Origin: Pseudomonas sp. GV071
GTDB lineage: Bacteria; Pseudomonadota; Gammaproteobacteria; Pseudomonadales; Pseudomonadaceae
Direction: 5' to 3'
Length of the DNA: 64,000 nucleotides
NCBI RefSeq assembly: GCF_003050835.1
Contig: NZ_QAOJ01000008.1
Location: forward strand, 232,910 to 296,909
The position numbers were made by a program, and so were the translations under genes. This document shows positions 1 through 7,774 of this stretch, one piece after another. Position 1 is the stretch's first letter; the number at the start of each line of letters is the position of its first letter. The notes beneath the pieces are model-generated. The model searched no databases, was not told the DNA's origin, and saw nothing but the letters and a program-made list of their open reading frames with translations.

Positions 1-181
1 CATCGGGCGTACCACGGCAGTGGAAAAAGCCTCGTCGATGCGTGCCGACGGAGGTCAAAGCGACTAGTGCGCTCTGAATTATACGCGTTGATTGCAGGGT
101 TAATGCTGCGACGTGAAGTCGCGTAAGGCTTGAGCTAGTGCGGGGGAGGGCGGAGCGAGGGGAAAAACGGGGGTTTGCATC

Positions 182-208
182 AGGAGCCTGCCCGGTGGGC
201 AGGCTCCT
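182..208 (-). terminator. Hairpin downstream of ccoP1, possible terminator
   Basis: A perfect 12-bp stem (AGGAGCCTGCCC / GGGCAGGCTCCT) with a 3-nt loop lies 21 bp past the ccoP1 stop. No clear U-tract follows on the minus strand, so it could be a leaky terminator or an mRNA-stabilising hairpin rather than a full stop. In the rest of positions 1-229 I see no supportable gene. Confidence 0.5.
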
Positions 209-229
209 AAGCAATTTCTTACGAGGCTA

Positions 230-1219
230 TTACTCGGCTTGCTCTTTTGCAGCATCCGAGGTGTTGCCGTGGGACAGGCTGTAGACGTAAGCCGCCAACA
301 GATGAACCTTGTCCTTGCCTTGCAGTTGTTCCTGAGCAGGCATCACGCCCTGACGACCGTAACGGATGGTCTGCTGCAGCTGAGCGAAGCTCGAACCGTA
401 GATGAAAGCCGCTGGGTGGGTCAGGTTCGGCGCGCCCATTGCCGGGGTGCCTTTACCTTCAGGACCATGGCAGGCCACGCAGTTGGCCGCGAAGATTTTC
501 TGGCCGTTGGCAGCATCTGCCTTGGCATCTTCGGGCAGCTTGCGGCCGTCCAGTTGGGTCAGCACGAATGCAGCGACGTCACGTACGCCCTGGTCACCGA
601 TGACGGTGCCCCATGCCGGCATCACCGCGTGGCGACCGCCGAGAATGGTGGTTTCGATGGTGGTCGCTTCACCGCCCCAGCGCCAGTCGGCGTCGGTCAG
701 GTTAGGGAAACCATAGTTACCTTTGGCGTCGGAGCCGTGGCAAACCGAGCAGTTGGAAGCGAACAGACGGCCACCCATTTTCAGGGCTTGCGGGTCTTTG
801 GCCACTTCTTCGATCGGCATGGCGGCAAACTTGGCGAAGATCGGACCGAACTTGGCGTCAGCCTTGGCCATGTCCTTTTCCCACTCGTGCACACCGGTCC
901 AGCCTGGCTGACCATTCGAGAATTCCTGCTTGGTCTCGTTGTTCAGGTAGGCGTAGCCCGGCAACACACCTTTCCAGTTGCCCAGGCCCGGGTAGAGCAC
1001 CAGGTAACCGAGGGCGAAGATGATGGTCAGGACGAACAACATGAACCACCACTTGGGCAGCGGATTGTCGTATTCCTCGATGCCATCGAAGGAGTGGCCG
1101 ACGGTTTCGTCGGTGGTTTCAGCACGTTGGCCTTTGCGCGTGGACAGGAGAATCCATGTCAGCGTGGCGATGGTGCCCAGGGTAAGTACAGTGACGTACA
1201 GACTCCAGAAGAGGGTCAT
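230..1219 (-). CDS. ccoP1: cbb3-type cytochrome c oxidase subunit III (dihaem CcoP), copy 1
   Basis: Membrane-anchored dihaem c-type cytochrome that passes electrons to CcoN/CcoO of the high-affinity cbb3 terminal oxidase. The 329-residue protein has an N-terminal membrane segment (about 5-25), the conserved GIEEYDNPLPKWW stretch, a second membrane segment (about 57-77), and two haem c sites, C157-S-V-C160-H161 and C247-V-A-C250-H251, in tandem cytochrome c domains. The ATG overlaps the ccoQ stop (ATGA) and has GGAG upstream. It is the last gene of ccoN1O1Q1P1. CcoP2 (3891-4811) is clearly homologous but lacks about 20 residues between the second membrane segment and the first haem domain. 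Confidence 0.97.
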   Translation of the reverse strand: MTLFWSLYVTVLTLGTIATLTWILLSTRKGQRAETTDETVGHSFDGIEEYDNPLPKWWFMLFVLTIIFALGYLVLYPGLGNWKGVLPGYAYLNNETKQEFSNGQPGWTGVHEWEKDMAKADAKFGPIFAKFAAMPIEEVAKDPQALKMGGRLFASNCSVCHGSDAKGNYGFPNLTDADWRWGGEATTIETTILGGRHAVMPAWGTVIGDQGVRDVAAFVLTQLDGRKLPEDAKADAANGQKIFAANCVACHGPEGKGTPAMGAPNLTHPAAFIYGSSFAQLQQTIRYGRQGVMPAQEQLQGKDKVHLLAAYVYSLSHGNTSDAAKEQAE

Positions 1220-1407
1220 TCTTTGTTACTCCTAGAAGCTTGCTCTTGCTCGACGTGCTTGATGGCTTCGGGATCATCCGCGAACGGCAGCAGGGTGGCT
1301 TCGTCGAAGTCTTTCTGCCGGCGGCCACTGAAAACCCAGAGCGCCAGGCCTACGAAAGCGACCATTACGACTACGGTGCCAAGACCGCGAATCATCCCGA
1401 TATCCAT
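1216..1407 (-). CDS. ccoQ: cbb3 oxidase small subunit CcoQ
   Basis: A 63-residue protein with one membrane helix near the N-terminus (about residues 7-28) followed by an acidic, hydrophilic tail, as in the CcoQ family, which stabilises the cbb3 complex. I start at the ATG at 1407; a GTG directly before it is possible but poorly placed. The stop overlaps ccoP1 by 4 bp and the start lies 6 bp after the ccoO1 stop, so it is translationally linked. The second cco operon in this window has no counterpart. Confidence 0.9.
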   Translation of the reverse strand: MDIGMIRGLGTVVVMVAFVGLALWVFSGRRQKDFDEATLLPFADDPEAIKHVEQEQASRSNKE

Positions 1408-1413
1408 CACATG

Positions 1414-2025
1414 TCACCGTTTGCTTTTGATGATGGTGCCCAGACCTTGCAGGTAGGCCACCACAGCATCCATTTGAGTTTTGCCTTTGACCGCAGCTTG
1501 GGCGCCGGCAATGTCTTCGTCGGTGTAAGGCACGCCCATGGAACGCAGAACTTCCATTTTCTTGGCGGTGTCTTTGCCGTCGAGCTTGTTTTCTACCAGG
1601 AACGGGTAAGCCGGCATGATCGACTCAGGTACTACGTTGCGCGGGTTGTACAGGTGCGCACGGTGCCAGTCGTCAGAATAGCGGCCACCAACGCGGGCCA
1701 GGTCCGGACCGGTACGCTTGGAACCCCACAGGAACGGGTGGTCCCAAACGCTTTCACCGGCTACCGAGTAGTGGCCATAACGTTCGGTTTCAGCACGGAA
1801 CGGGCGGATCATCTGCGAGTGGCAGCCGACACAACCGTTGGCGATGTAGATGTCACGACCTTCCAGCTCCAGGGCCGAGCGCGGTTTCATGTTCTCAACC
1901 GGCTTGTTGGTAACGTCCTGGAAGAACAATGGAACGATCTGAGTCAGGCCGCCGATGCTTACGGCGATAACCATGAAGAAGGCCAACAGGCCGATATTCT
2001 TCTCGACTACGTCATGATTTCTCAT
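1414..2025 (-). CDS. ccoO1: cbb3-type cytochrome c oxidase subunit II (monohaem CcoO), copy 1
   Basis: Membrane-anchored monohaem cytochrome c subunit of the cbb3 oxidase. The 203-residue product has an N-terminal membrane helix (about 10-30) and one haem site, C65-V-G-C68-H69, followed by SQMIRPF and the conserved segments FLWGSKRTGPDLARVG and WHRAHLYNPR. The start ATG shares one base with the ccoN1 stop (TGATG), indicating coupled translation. It is very similar to CcoO2 at 4827-5438. Confidence 0.97.
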   Translation of the reverse strand: MRNHDVVEKNIGLLAFFMVIAVSIGGLTQIVPLFFQDVTNKPVENMKPRSALELEGRDIYIANGCVGCHSQMIRPFRAETERYGHYSVAGESVWDHPFLWGSKRTGPDLARVGGRYSDDWHRAHLYNPRNVVPESIMPAYPFLVENKLDGKDTAKKMEVLRSMGVPYTDEDIAGAQAAVKGKTQMDAVVAYLQGLGTIIKSKR

Positions 2026-3467
2026 CAGTGAGCTCCAACTACAGCGATCTGAGCGGCGGCTTCTGCTTCAGCTGGCTGGGAGGCGCGCACGGTACGGAAG
2101 GTGTTGTAGGCCATCAGCAGCATGCCGGAGGCGAAGAACGCACCACCGAGTGCCCGCACGATGTAGCCCGGGTGGCTAGCTTGCAGCGCTTCAACGAAGG
2201 AGTAGGTGAGGGTGCCGTCTTCGTTGATGGCACGCCACATCAGGCCCTGGGTAATACCGTTGACCCACATCGAAGCGATGTACAACACGGTACCGATGGT
2301 CGCCAGCCAGAAGTGGGCGTTGATCAGGCCAACGCTGTGCATCTGTGGACGGCCCCAGAGTTTCGGGATCATGTGGTACAGGGCGCCGATGGAGATCATC
2401 GCTACCCAGCCGAGAGCGCCGGCGTGTACGTGGCCGATGGTCCAGTCGGTGTAGTGCGACAGCGAGTTGACGGTCTTGATGGCCATCATCGGGCCTTCGA
2501 AGGTCGACATGCCGTAGAACGCCAGGGAGACCACCAGGAAGCGCAGGATTGGGTCGGTGCGCAGCTTATGCCAGGCGCCCGACAGGGTCATCATGCCGTT
2601 GATCATGCCGCCCCAGCTCGGAGCCAGCAGGATGATCGACATGGCCATACCCAGCGATTGAGCCCAGTCCGGCAGAGCGGTGTAGTGCAGGTGGTGCGGA
2701 CCGGCCCAGATGTACAGGGTGATCAGCGCCCAGAAGTGCACGATGGACAGGCGATAGGAGTAGATCGGACGCTCGGCCTGTTTCGGCACGAAGTAGTACA
2801 TCATGCCCAGGAAGCCGGTGGTCAGGAAGAAACCCACGGCGTTGTGGCCGTACCACCACTGGATCATCGCGTCGGTCGCGCCGGAATACAGCGAGTACGA
2901 CTTGAACAGCGAAACCGGCAGGGACATGTGGTTGACGATGTGCAGCATCGCCGTCACCAGAATGAAGGCACCGTAGAACCAGTTGCCGACATAGATGTGC
3001 TTGGATTTACGCTTGATGATGGTGCCGAAGAACACGGCGGCGTAGGTCACCCAGACCACGGCCAGCAGAATAGCCAGAGGCCATTCCAGTTCAGCGTATT
3101 CCTTCGAGGTGGTGTAGCCCAGCGGCAGGGTGATACCCGCGCCGATGATCACGGCTTGCCAGCCCCAGAAGTGGAAGGCCGCCATGCTGTCTGAGATCAG
3201 ACGAGTCTGGCAGGTACGTTGAACTACGTAGTACGACGTAGCGAACAGAGCACAGCCACCGAAGGCGAAAATCACCAAGTTGGTATGCAGGGGGCGCAGG
3301 CGACCAAAGCTCGTCCATGGCAAACCGAAGTTCAACTCCGGCCATACCAATTGCGAGGCAATGAAGACGCCCATGCCCATGCCAAGGATCCCCCAGACCA
3401 CCGTCATGATGGCGAACTGGCGGACCACCTTATAGTTATAAGCAGTCGGACTGATTGCTGTGCTCAT
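2025..3467 (-). CDS. ccoN1: cbb3-type cytochrome c oxidase catalytic subunit I (CcoN), copy 1
   Basis: Catalytic haem-copper subunit of the cbb3 oxidase: polytopic membrane protein that reduces O2 to water and pumps protons. 480 residues, a normal length, with the family segments QWWYGHNAVGFF, WAGPHHLHYTALPDW and IGHVHAGALGWVAM carrying the haem b, haem b3 and CuB histidines. I start at MSTAISPTAYNYK (3467), which aligns with CcoN2 and has GGAACC upstream; the frame stays open 17 codons further. It heads ccoN1O1Q1P1, the downstream operon of the pair. In other pseudomonads the corresponding operon is the more constitutive one; here I see no ANR box upstream of it. Confidence 0.97.
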   Translation of the reverse strand: MSTAISPTAYNYKVVRQFAIMTVVWGILGMGMGVFIASQLVWPELNFGLPWTSFGRLRPLHTNLVIFAFGGCALFATSYYVVQRTCQTRLISDSMAAFHFWGWQAVIIGAGITLPLGYTTSKEYAELEWPLAILLAVVWVTYAAVFFGTIIKRKSKHIYVGNWFYGAFILVTAMLHIVNHMSLPVSLFKSYSLYSGATDAMIQWWYGHNAVGFFLTTGFLGMMYYFVPKQAERPIYSYRLSIVHFWALITLYIWAGPHHLHYTALPDWAQSLGMAMSIILLAPSWGGMINGMMTLSGAWHKLRTDPILRFLVVSLAFYGMSTFEGPMMAIKTVNSLSHYTDWTIGHVHAGALGWVAMISIGALYHMIPKLWGRPQMHSVGLINAHFWLATIGTVLYIASMWVNGITQGLMWRAINEDGTLTYSFVEALQASHPGYIVRALGGAFFASGMLLMAYNTFRTVRASQPAEAEAAAQIAVVGAH

Positions 3468-3890
3468 TCTAAGGTTCCACGGTTTAGGGTGTTTTTTAGG
3501 GGTAAAAATCGGCGGCAAGTATGAGGAAACGACGTAGTCATTGCAACGCCACAGGCCGCAGCGATAAGGCTTTCAGACACCTGAAACAAGGTATTTCGGC
3601 CTCTAAATGAGGATGGTTCTCAGGTGTCCGCCCTTATCCCTAACCGTCAACGAATGTGTCTTGTGCCTCATAGCAAACACTGACGGCTAATGCGCCAGCT
3701 TAGTAGATGAAAACGCACCATGACCGTTACCGGTCGTCAGGGTGCGACACTGGGTCGCATCGCGACCAAAGGTGGGGTTGGCCATTCGGTCAGCTTGCTT
3801 GATGGGGCAATCGGCGCGGTTGATCGAGGGGTTAGATGTGTCAGTGGGCATGACCCGCAGTCCGTCGCGCCATGCTCACTGATCACCAAA
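3468..3890. promoter_or_regulatory. Intergenic region between the two cco operons
   Basis: 423 bp between the ccoP2 stop and the ccoN1 start, so it must hold the ccoN1 promoter and probably the end of the ccoN2O2P2 transcript. An inverted repeat GACACCTGA / TCAGGTGTC lies at 3576-3584 and 3620-3628. Two isolated TTGAT half-sites (3799 and 3820) lack a correctly spaced ATCAA partner, so I do not call an ANR box. I see no convincing gene here. Confidence 0.6.
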
Positions 3891-4811
3891 CTATTGCTGC
3901 TGGCGCGACAGACTTAATACATAAGCGGCCAGTACATGCACCTTGTCGTTACCCAGGAATTGCTCTTGCGCCGGCATCTGGCCCATACGGCCGTGACGGA
4001 TTGTTTGTTGCAGTTGGGTCAGGCTGCTGCCGTAGATCCAGCCGGCAGGGTGGGTGAGGTCGGGAGCGCCCATTACCGCTGTGCCGGTGCCTTCCGGTCC
4101 GTGGCAGGCCGAGCAGGTTGTGGCATAGGTGGTACCACCTGCATCCAGATCAGCGTCGCTTTCATCTGGCAGCGGCAAGCCCGCCAGCCTGGTGCGCACA
4201 TAGGCCGCAACGTTTTTCACCCCAGCATCGCCAATGACCGGACCCCAGGCTGGCATGGCCGCCATGCGACCATGGAGGATGCTGGTCTTGATGGTTTCGG
4301 CATCACCGCCCCAGCGCCAGTTGGTGTCGGTCAGGTTTGGAAAACCGACGGTGCCTTTTGCGTCAGAGCCGTGACACACCGAGCAGTTGGTGGCAAACAG
4401 GCGACCACCAATTTTCAGCGCCTCGGGATCTTTGCTCAGTTCTTCCAGCGGCATGGCGGCCAGGCGGGCGAAGAGCGGGCCGTATTGCGCGTCGGCTTTG
4501 TCCACTTCACGTTGCCATTGGTTGACTTGCGTCCAGCCATCGCTGTAGCCCGGCAGAATGCCTTTCCAGTTACCCAGGCCCGGATACAGCAGCAGGTATA
4601 TAAAGGCAAAGAAAATGGTGCCGACGAATAGCAGGAACCACCAGCGCGGTAGGGGGTTGTCGTATTCCTCGATGCCATCGAAGGCATGGCCCATGGTTTT
4701 GTCGCCGCCGTTGGGGGTTTCACCGCTGCGGGTGGAAAACACCAGCCAGAGCAACGCAAACAGGCTGCCCAAGGTCAGGAAGCAGACGTACCAACTCCAG
4801 AAAACAGTCAT
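3891..4811 (-). CDS. ccoP2: cbb3-type cytochrome c oxidase subunit III (dihaem CcoP), copy 2
   Basis: Second dihaem CcoP: 306 residues, N-terminal membrane helix, GIEEYDNPLPRWW, second helix at about 58-77, and haem sites C143-S-V-C146-H147 and C233-S-A-C236-H237. It is shorter than CcoP1 because the linker after the second helix is reduced (GYSDGWTQVNQW against a longer version). It starts 15 bp after the ccoO2 stop, leaving no room for a ccoQ gene. It is the last gene of the ANR-type ccoN2O2P2 operon. Confidence 0.97.
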   Translation of the reverse strand: MTVFWSWYVCFLTLGSLFALLWLVFSTRSGETPNGGDKTMGHAFDGIEEYDNPLPRWWFLLFVGTIFFAFIYLLLYPGLGNWKGILPGYSDGWTQVNQWQREVDKADAQYGPLFARLAAMPLEELSKDPEALKIGGRLFATNCSVCHGSDAKGTVGFPNLTDTNWRWGGDAETIKTSILHGRMAAMPAWGPVIGDAGVKNVAAYVRTRLAGLPLPDESDADLDAGGTTYATTCSACHGPEGTGTAVMGAPDLTHPAGWIYGSSLTQLQQTIRHGRMGQMPAQEQFLGNDKVHVLAAYVLSLSRQQQ

Positions 4812-4826
4812 TTTAGATTCCCCTGC

Positions 4827-5438
4827 TCAGCGCTTGTTCTTGATGGCGGTGCCGAGCACCTGGAGGTACGCAACCACCGCGTCCATCTCGGTCTTGCCCT
4901 GGACGGCAGCGCTGGCGCCTTCGATATCGGCATCGGTGTACGGCACGCCCATCAGGCGCATCACTTCGAGCTTTTTCGCGGTGTCCTTGCCATCGAGCTG
5001 GTGCTGAACCAACCAGGGATAGCCCGGCATCTTCGACTCAGGCACGACGTTGCGCGGGTTGTACAAGTGCGCGCGGTGCCAGTCATCCGAGTAACGCGCG
5101 CCAACGCGGGCGAGGTCCGGGCCGGTGCGTTTGGAGCCCCACAGGAACGGGTGGTCCCAGACACTTTCACCGGCCACCGAGTAGTGGCCGTAGCGTTCGG
5201 TTTCTGCGCGGAACGGGCGGATCATCTGCGAATGGCAGCCCACGCAACCTTCGCGGATATAAATGTCGCGGCCTTCCAGTTGCAGCGCGGTGTAGGGCTT
5301 CATGCCGTCCACCGGCTTGTTGGTTACGTCCTGGAAGAACAACGGCACGATTTGCGTCAGGCCGCCGATGCTGACCGCCAGCACCATGCACAGCACCAAC
5401 AGGAAAACGTTCTTTTCGAGTACTTCATGTTTGCTCAT
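4827..5438 (-). CDS. ccoO2: cbb3-type cytochrome c oxidase subunit II (monohaem CcoO), copy 2
   Basis: Monohaem CcoO, 203 residues, with an N-terminal helix and EGCVGCHSQMIRPF as the haem c site; near-identical to CcoO1 over the central region. I choose the ATG at 5438 (MSKHEVLEKN), which has GAGGAGAG at a good distance and gives the same length as CcoO1; a TTG at 5453 is also in frame. It lies 11 bp after the ccoN2 stop. It transfers electrons from CcoP to CcoN in the inner membrane. Confidence 0.96.
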   Translation of the reverse strand: MSKHEVLEKNVFLLVLCMVLAVSIGGLTQIVPLFFQDVTNKPVDGMKPYTALQLEGRDIYIREGCVGCHSQMIRPFRAETERYGHYSVAGESVWDHPFLWGSKRTGPDLARVGARYSDDWHRAHLYNPRNVVPESKMPGYPWLVQHQLDGKDTAKKLEVMRLMGVPYTDADIEGASAAVQGKTEMDAVVAYLQVLGTAIKNKR

Positions 5439-5449
5439 GGCCGCTCTCC

Positions 5450-6874
5450 TCAAGACATCTGCGCGGCGCTGGCCATTTCGGCCGGCTGTGCGCTGCGCAC
5501 GGTGCGCCAGGTGTTGTAGGCCATCAGCAGCATGCCGGCGAAGAAGATCGCACCGCCGACCATGCGCACGATGAACCCGGGGTGACTGGCCTCCAGTGCC
5601 TCCACGAACGAGTAGGTGAGGGTGCCGTCACTATTGATCGCGCGCCACATCAGGCCCTGGGTGATGCCGCTAACCCACATCGAGGCGATGTACAGAACGG
5701 TGCCGATGGTGGCCAACCAGAAGTGCGCATTGACCAGGCCCATGCTGTACATCTGCGGGCGGCCCCAGAGTTTCGGCACCATGTGGTACAGCGCGCCGAA
5801 GCTGATCATCGCCACCCAGCCGAGGGCGCCAGCGTGCACGTGGCCGATGGTCCAGTCGGTGTAGTGGGAGAGGGCGTTGACGGTCTTGATCGCCATCATC
5901 GGACCTTCAAAGGTCGACATGCCGTAGAACGCCAGAGAGACCACGAGGAAGCGCAGAATCGGGTCGTCGCGCAACTTATGCCAGGCGCCAGAGAGGGTCA
6001 TCATGCCGTTGATCATGCCGCCCCAGCTCGGTGCCAGCAGGACCAGCGACATCACCATGCCCAGCGATTGCGCCCAGTCCGGCAGCGCGGTGTAGTGCAG
6101 GTGGTGCGGACCGGCCCAGATGTACAGGGTGATCAGCGCCCAGAAGTGCACGATCGACAGGCGATACGAATACACCGGGCGGTTGGCCTGCTTGGGTACG
6201 AAGTAATACATCATCCCGAGAAAGCCTGCGGTGAGGAAAAAGCCCACGGCGTTGTGCCCGTACCACCACTGGATCATGGCGTCAGTCGCGCCGGAATACA
6301 GGGAGTAGGACTTGGTCAGGCTGACCGGCACTTCCAGGTTGTTGACGATGTGCAAAACCGCCACGGTGAGAATAAACGCGCCGTAGAACCAGTTGCCGAC
6401 ATAGATGTGCTTGGTCTTGCGCTTGAGCAGGGTGCCGAAGAACACCACCGCATAACCGACCCACACGGCGGTGATGAGCAGGTCGATGGGCCACTCCAGT
6501 TCCGCGTATTCTTTCGAGCTGGTGTAACCCAGTGGCAAGCTGACCGCGGCCAGCACGATCACCAGTTGCCAGCCCCAGAAGGTGGCGGCAGCCAGACGCG
6601 GCGCGAACAGCGCGGTCTGACAGGTGCGTTGCACGGTGTAGTAAGAGGTGGCGAACAACGCGCAGCCGCCGAAGGCGAAGATCACGGCGTTGGTATGGAG
6701 CGGACGCAAGCGCCCGAAGCTGGTCCAGGGCAGGTCGAAGTTCAGTTGTGGCCAGACCAGTTGGGAGGCGATGAATACCCCCAAGCCCATTCCGACGATG
6801 CCCCATACCACCGTCATAATGGCGAACTGGCGAACCACCTTATAGTCGTAGGCAGTCGTGGTTGTTGTGCTCAT
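5450..6874 (-). CDS. ccoN2: cbb3-type cytochrome c oxidase catalytic subunit I (CcoN), copy 2
   Basis: Second catalytic cbb3 subunit: 474 residues with the same histidine-bearing segments as CcoN1 (QWWYGHNAVGFF, WAGPHHLHYTALPDW, IGHVHAGALGWVAM) and very similar throughout. Divergence is greatest at the two ends and in a few helices. It leads ccoN2O2P2 and is divergent from the hydrolase at 6922. A perfect TTGAT-N4-ATCAA site centred about 80 bp upstream suggests ANR activation at low oxygen, as known for the cco-2 operon of P. aeruginosa. Confidence 0.97.
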   Translation of the reverse strand: MSTTTTTAYDYKVVRQFAIMTVVWGIVGMGLGVFIASQLVWPQLNFDLPWTSFGRLRPLHTNAVIFAFGGCALFATSYYTVQRTCQTALFAPRLAAATFWGWQLVIVLAAVSLPLGYTSSKEYAELEWPIDLLITAVWVGYAVVFFGTLLKRKTKHIYVGNWFYGAFILTVAVLHIVNNLEVPVSLTKSYSLYSGATDAMIQWWYGHNAVGFFLTAGFLGMMYYFVPKQANRPVYSYRLSIVHFWALITLYIWAGPHHLHYTALPDWAQSLGMVMSLVLLAPSWGGMINGMMTLSGAWHKLRDDPILRFLVVSLAFYGMSTFEGPMMAIKTVNALSHYTDWTIGHVHAGALGWVAMISFGALYHMVPKLWGRPQMYSMGLVNAHFWLATIGTVLYIASMWVSGITQGLMWRAINSDGTLTYSFVEALEASHPGFIVRMVGGAIFFAGMLLMAYNTWRTVRSAQPAEMASAAQMS

Positions 6875-6921
6875 GTCAGGCCCATCCGCAGATTTCTCTA
6901 GTTATTGAAGGCGAGGCAAGC

Positions 6922-7602
6922 ATGGCGAAACCGACCAGCGGCGATATTGATCTGTATCAAGCACCATCAGGCGCCTCGGAAGCAGGGGAGTGGCTGTGGA
7001 ACCGTCCCGAGGGCGAAGCGCGCGCGACGTTGATCCTCGCCCACGGAGCTGGCGCGCCGATGGACAGCCCGTTCATGAACGCAATGGCCGAGCTGTTGGC
7101 CGCGCAGGGCCTGGCTGTGGTGCGTTTCGAGTTTCCTTATATGGCGCAGCGCCGCCTCGATGGCGGCCGCCGGCCGCCCAATCCGCAGGCGCGTTTGCTG
7201 GAGGAATGGCGCGCGGTTTATGCCGCGGTGCGCCAACAGGTCGCAGGGGCGCTGGCCATCGGCGGCAAGTCCATGGGCGGGCGGATGGCCAGTTTGTTGG
7301 CCGATGAATTGGGCGTGGATGCGTTGGTGTGTCTGGGCTATCCGTTCTACGCCGCGGGCAAGCCAGAGAAACCGCGGGTGGCGCATTTGGCCGAACTGCG
7401 CACACCGACCTTTATCGTGCAGGGCGAGCGGGATGCCTTGGGCAATAAAGAGACGGTGGTGCAGTACGCGTTGTCGAAGCAGATCCAAGTGCTGTGGCTG
7501 GCGGCGGCTGACCATGACCTCAAGCCGCTGAAGTCATCGGGGTTTAGCCATGAACAGCATCTGCAGAGTGCTGCTGAACACATCGTCCGCTTTTTAGGTT
7601 GA
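6922..7602 (+). CDS. Alpha/beta-fold hydrolase, KANL3/Tex30-like family
   Basis: 226-residue single-domain alpha/beta hydrolase. LILAHGAGAPMDSPFM forms the oxyanion-hole region, GKSMGG (about residues 114-119) is the nucleophile elbow with Ser, GERDALG carries the likely acid and ADHDLKP the likely histidine. This pattern fits the bacterial relatives of Tex30/KANL3; the substrate is unknown. I start at the ATG at 6922 behind AAGGCGAGG; an upstream TTG/ATG extension to 6862 would overlap ccoN2 and has no ribosome site. The first codons contain the ANR box of ccoN2, so ANR binding could also affect this gene. Confidence 0.85.
   Translation: MAKPTSGDIDLYQAPSGASEAGEWLWNRPEGEARATLILAHGAGAPMDSPFMNAMAELLAAQGLAVVRFEFPYMAQRRLDGGRRPPNPQARLLEEWRAVYAAVRQQVAGALAIGGKSMGGRMASLLADELGVDALVCLGYPFYAAGKPEKPRVAHLAELRTPTFIVQGERDALGNKETVVQYALSKQIQVLWLAAADHDLKPLKSSGFSHEQHLQSAAEHIVRFLG
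6947..6960 (-). promoter_or_regulatory. ANR/FNR box of the ccoN2 promoter
   Basis: TTGATCTGTATCAA is a perfect match to TTGAT-N4-ATCAA. It is centred 79-80 bp upstream of the ccoN2 ATG. A class II arrangement (site at -41.5) would put the transcript start near 6912, leaving a leader of about 38 nt. The site is inside the first 13 codons of the divergent hydrolase if that gene starts at 6922. The motif is symmetric; strand is assigned from the likely target. Confidence 0.85.
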
Positions 7603-7615
7603 GCCGATGTTCCCT

Positions 7616-7697
7616 GTAGGAACTGCTTCAGCCGCGATTGGGCCGCGCCTGGGAATAGGGGTGGCAGCAAAAGCATCGTGACTGAAGCCGCTCCTAC
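7616..7697. repeat. REP pair, GTAGGAGCGGCTTCAGCCGCGAT family
   Basis: Two inverted arms, GTAGGAACTGCTTCAGCCGC (imperfect) and GACTGAAGCCGCTCCTAC, separated by about 40 bp, lie between convergent genes. Same family as copies near 21285, 38332, 44234, 47342, 51038, 54166, 58799 and 63864. Confidence 0.85.
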
Positions 7698-7721
7698 GAG
7701 TGATCTGCTTGCTAAAGGCAT

Positions 7722-7762
7722 AAAAAAAACGCCACGGGCCGCTGCGGCCGGTGGCGTTTTTT
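7722..7762. terminator. Bidirectional intrinsic terminator (hydrolase / aer)
   Basis: GC-rich stem GCCAC-G-GGCCGC / GCGGCC-G-GTGGC flanked by an A-run on the left and a T-run on the right, so it can act on both convergent transcripts. Confidence 0.9.
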
Positions 7763-7774
7763 ATGGGCTGATTG

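Noticed and set aside
1..229. Start of ccoG or another gene at the left edge
   Set aside because: A minus-strand frame is open at the edge but has no recognisable ccoG N-terminus or ribosome site; too short to judge.
3799..3830. Two TTGAT half-sites upstream of ccoN1 as ANR boxes
   Set aside because: Neither has ATCAA at 4-bp spacing; nearest sequences have several mismatches.
3720..4057. Plus-strand small frames at 3720-3917 and 3872-4057
   Set aside because: No ribosome site, no family resemblance, and the second is antisense to ccoP2.
4812..4826. A hidden ccoQ2 between ccoO2 and ccoP2
   Set aside because: Only 15 bp are available and no overlapping frame with a membrane helix was seen.
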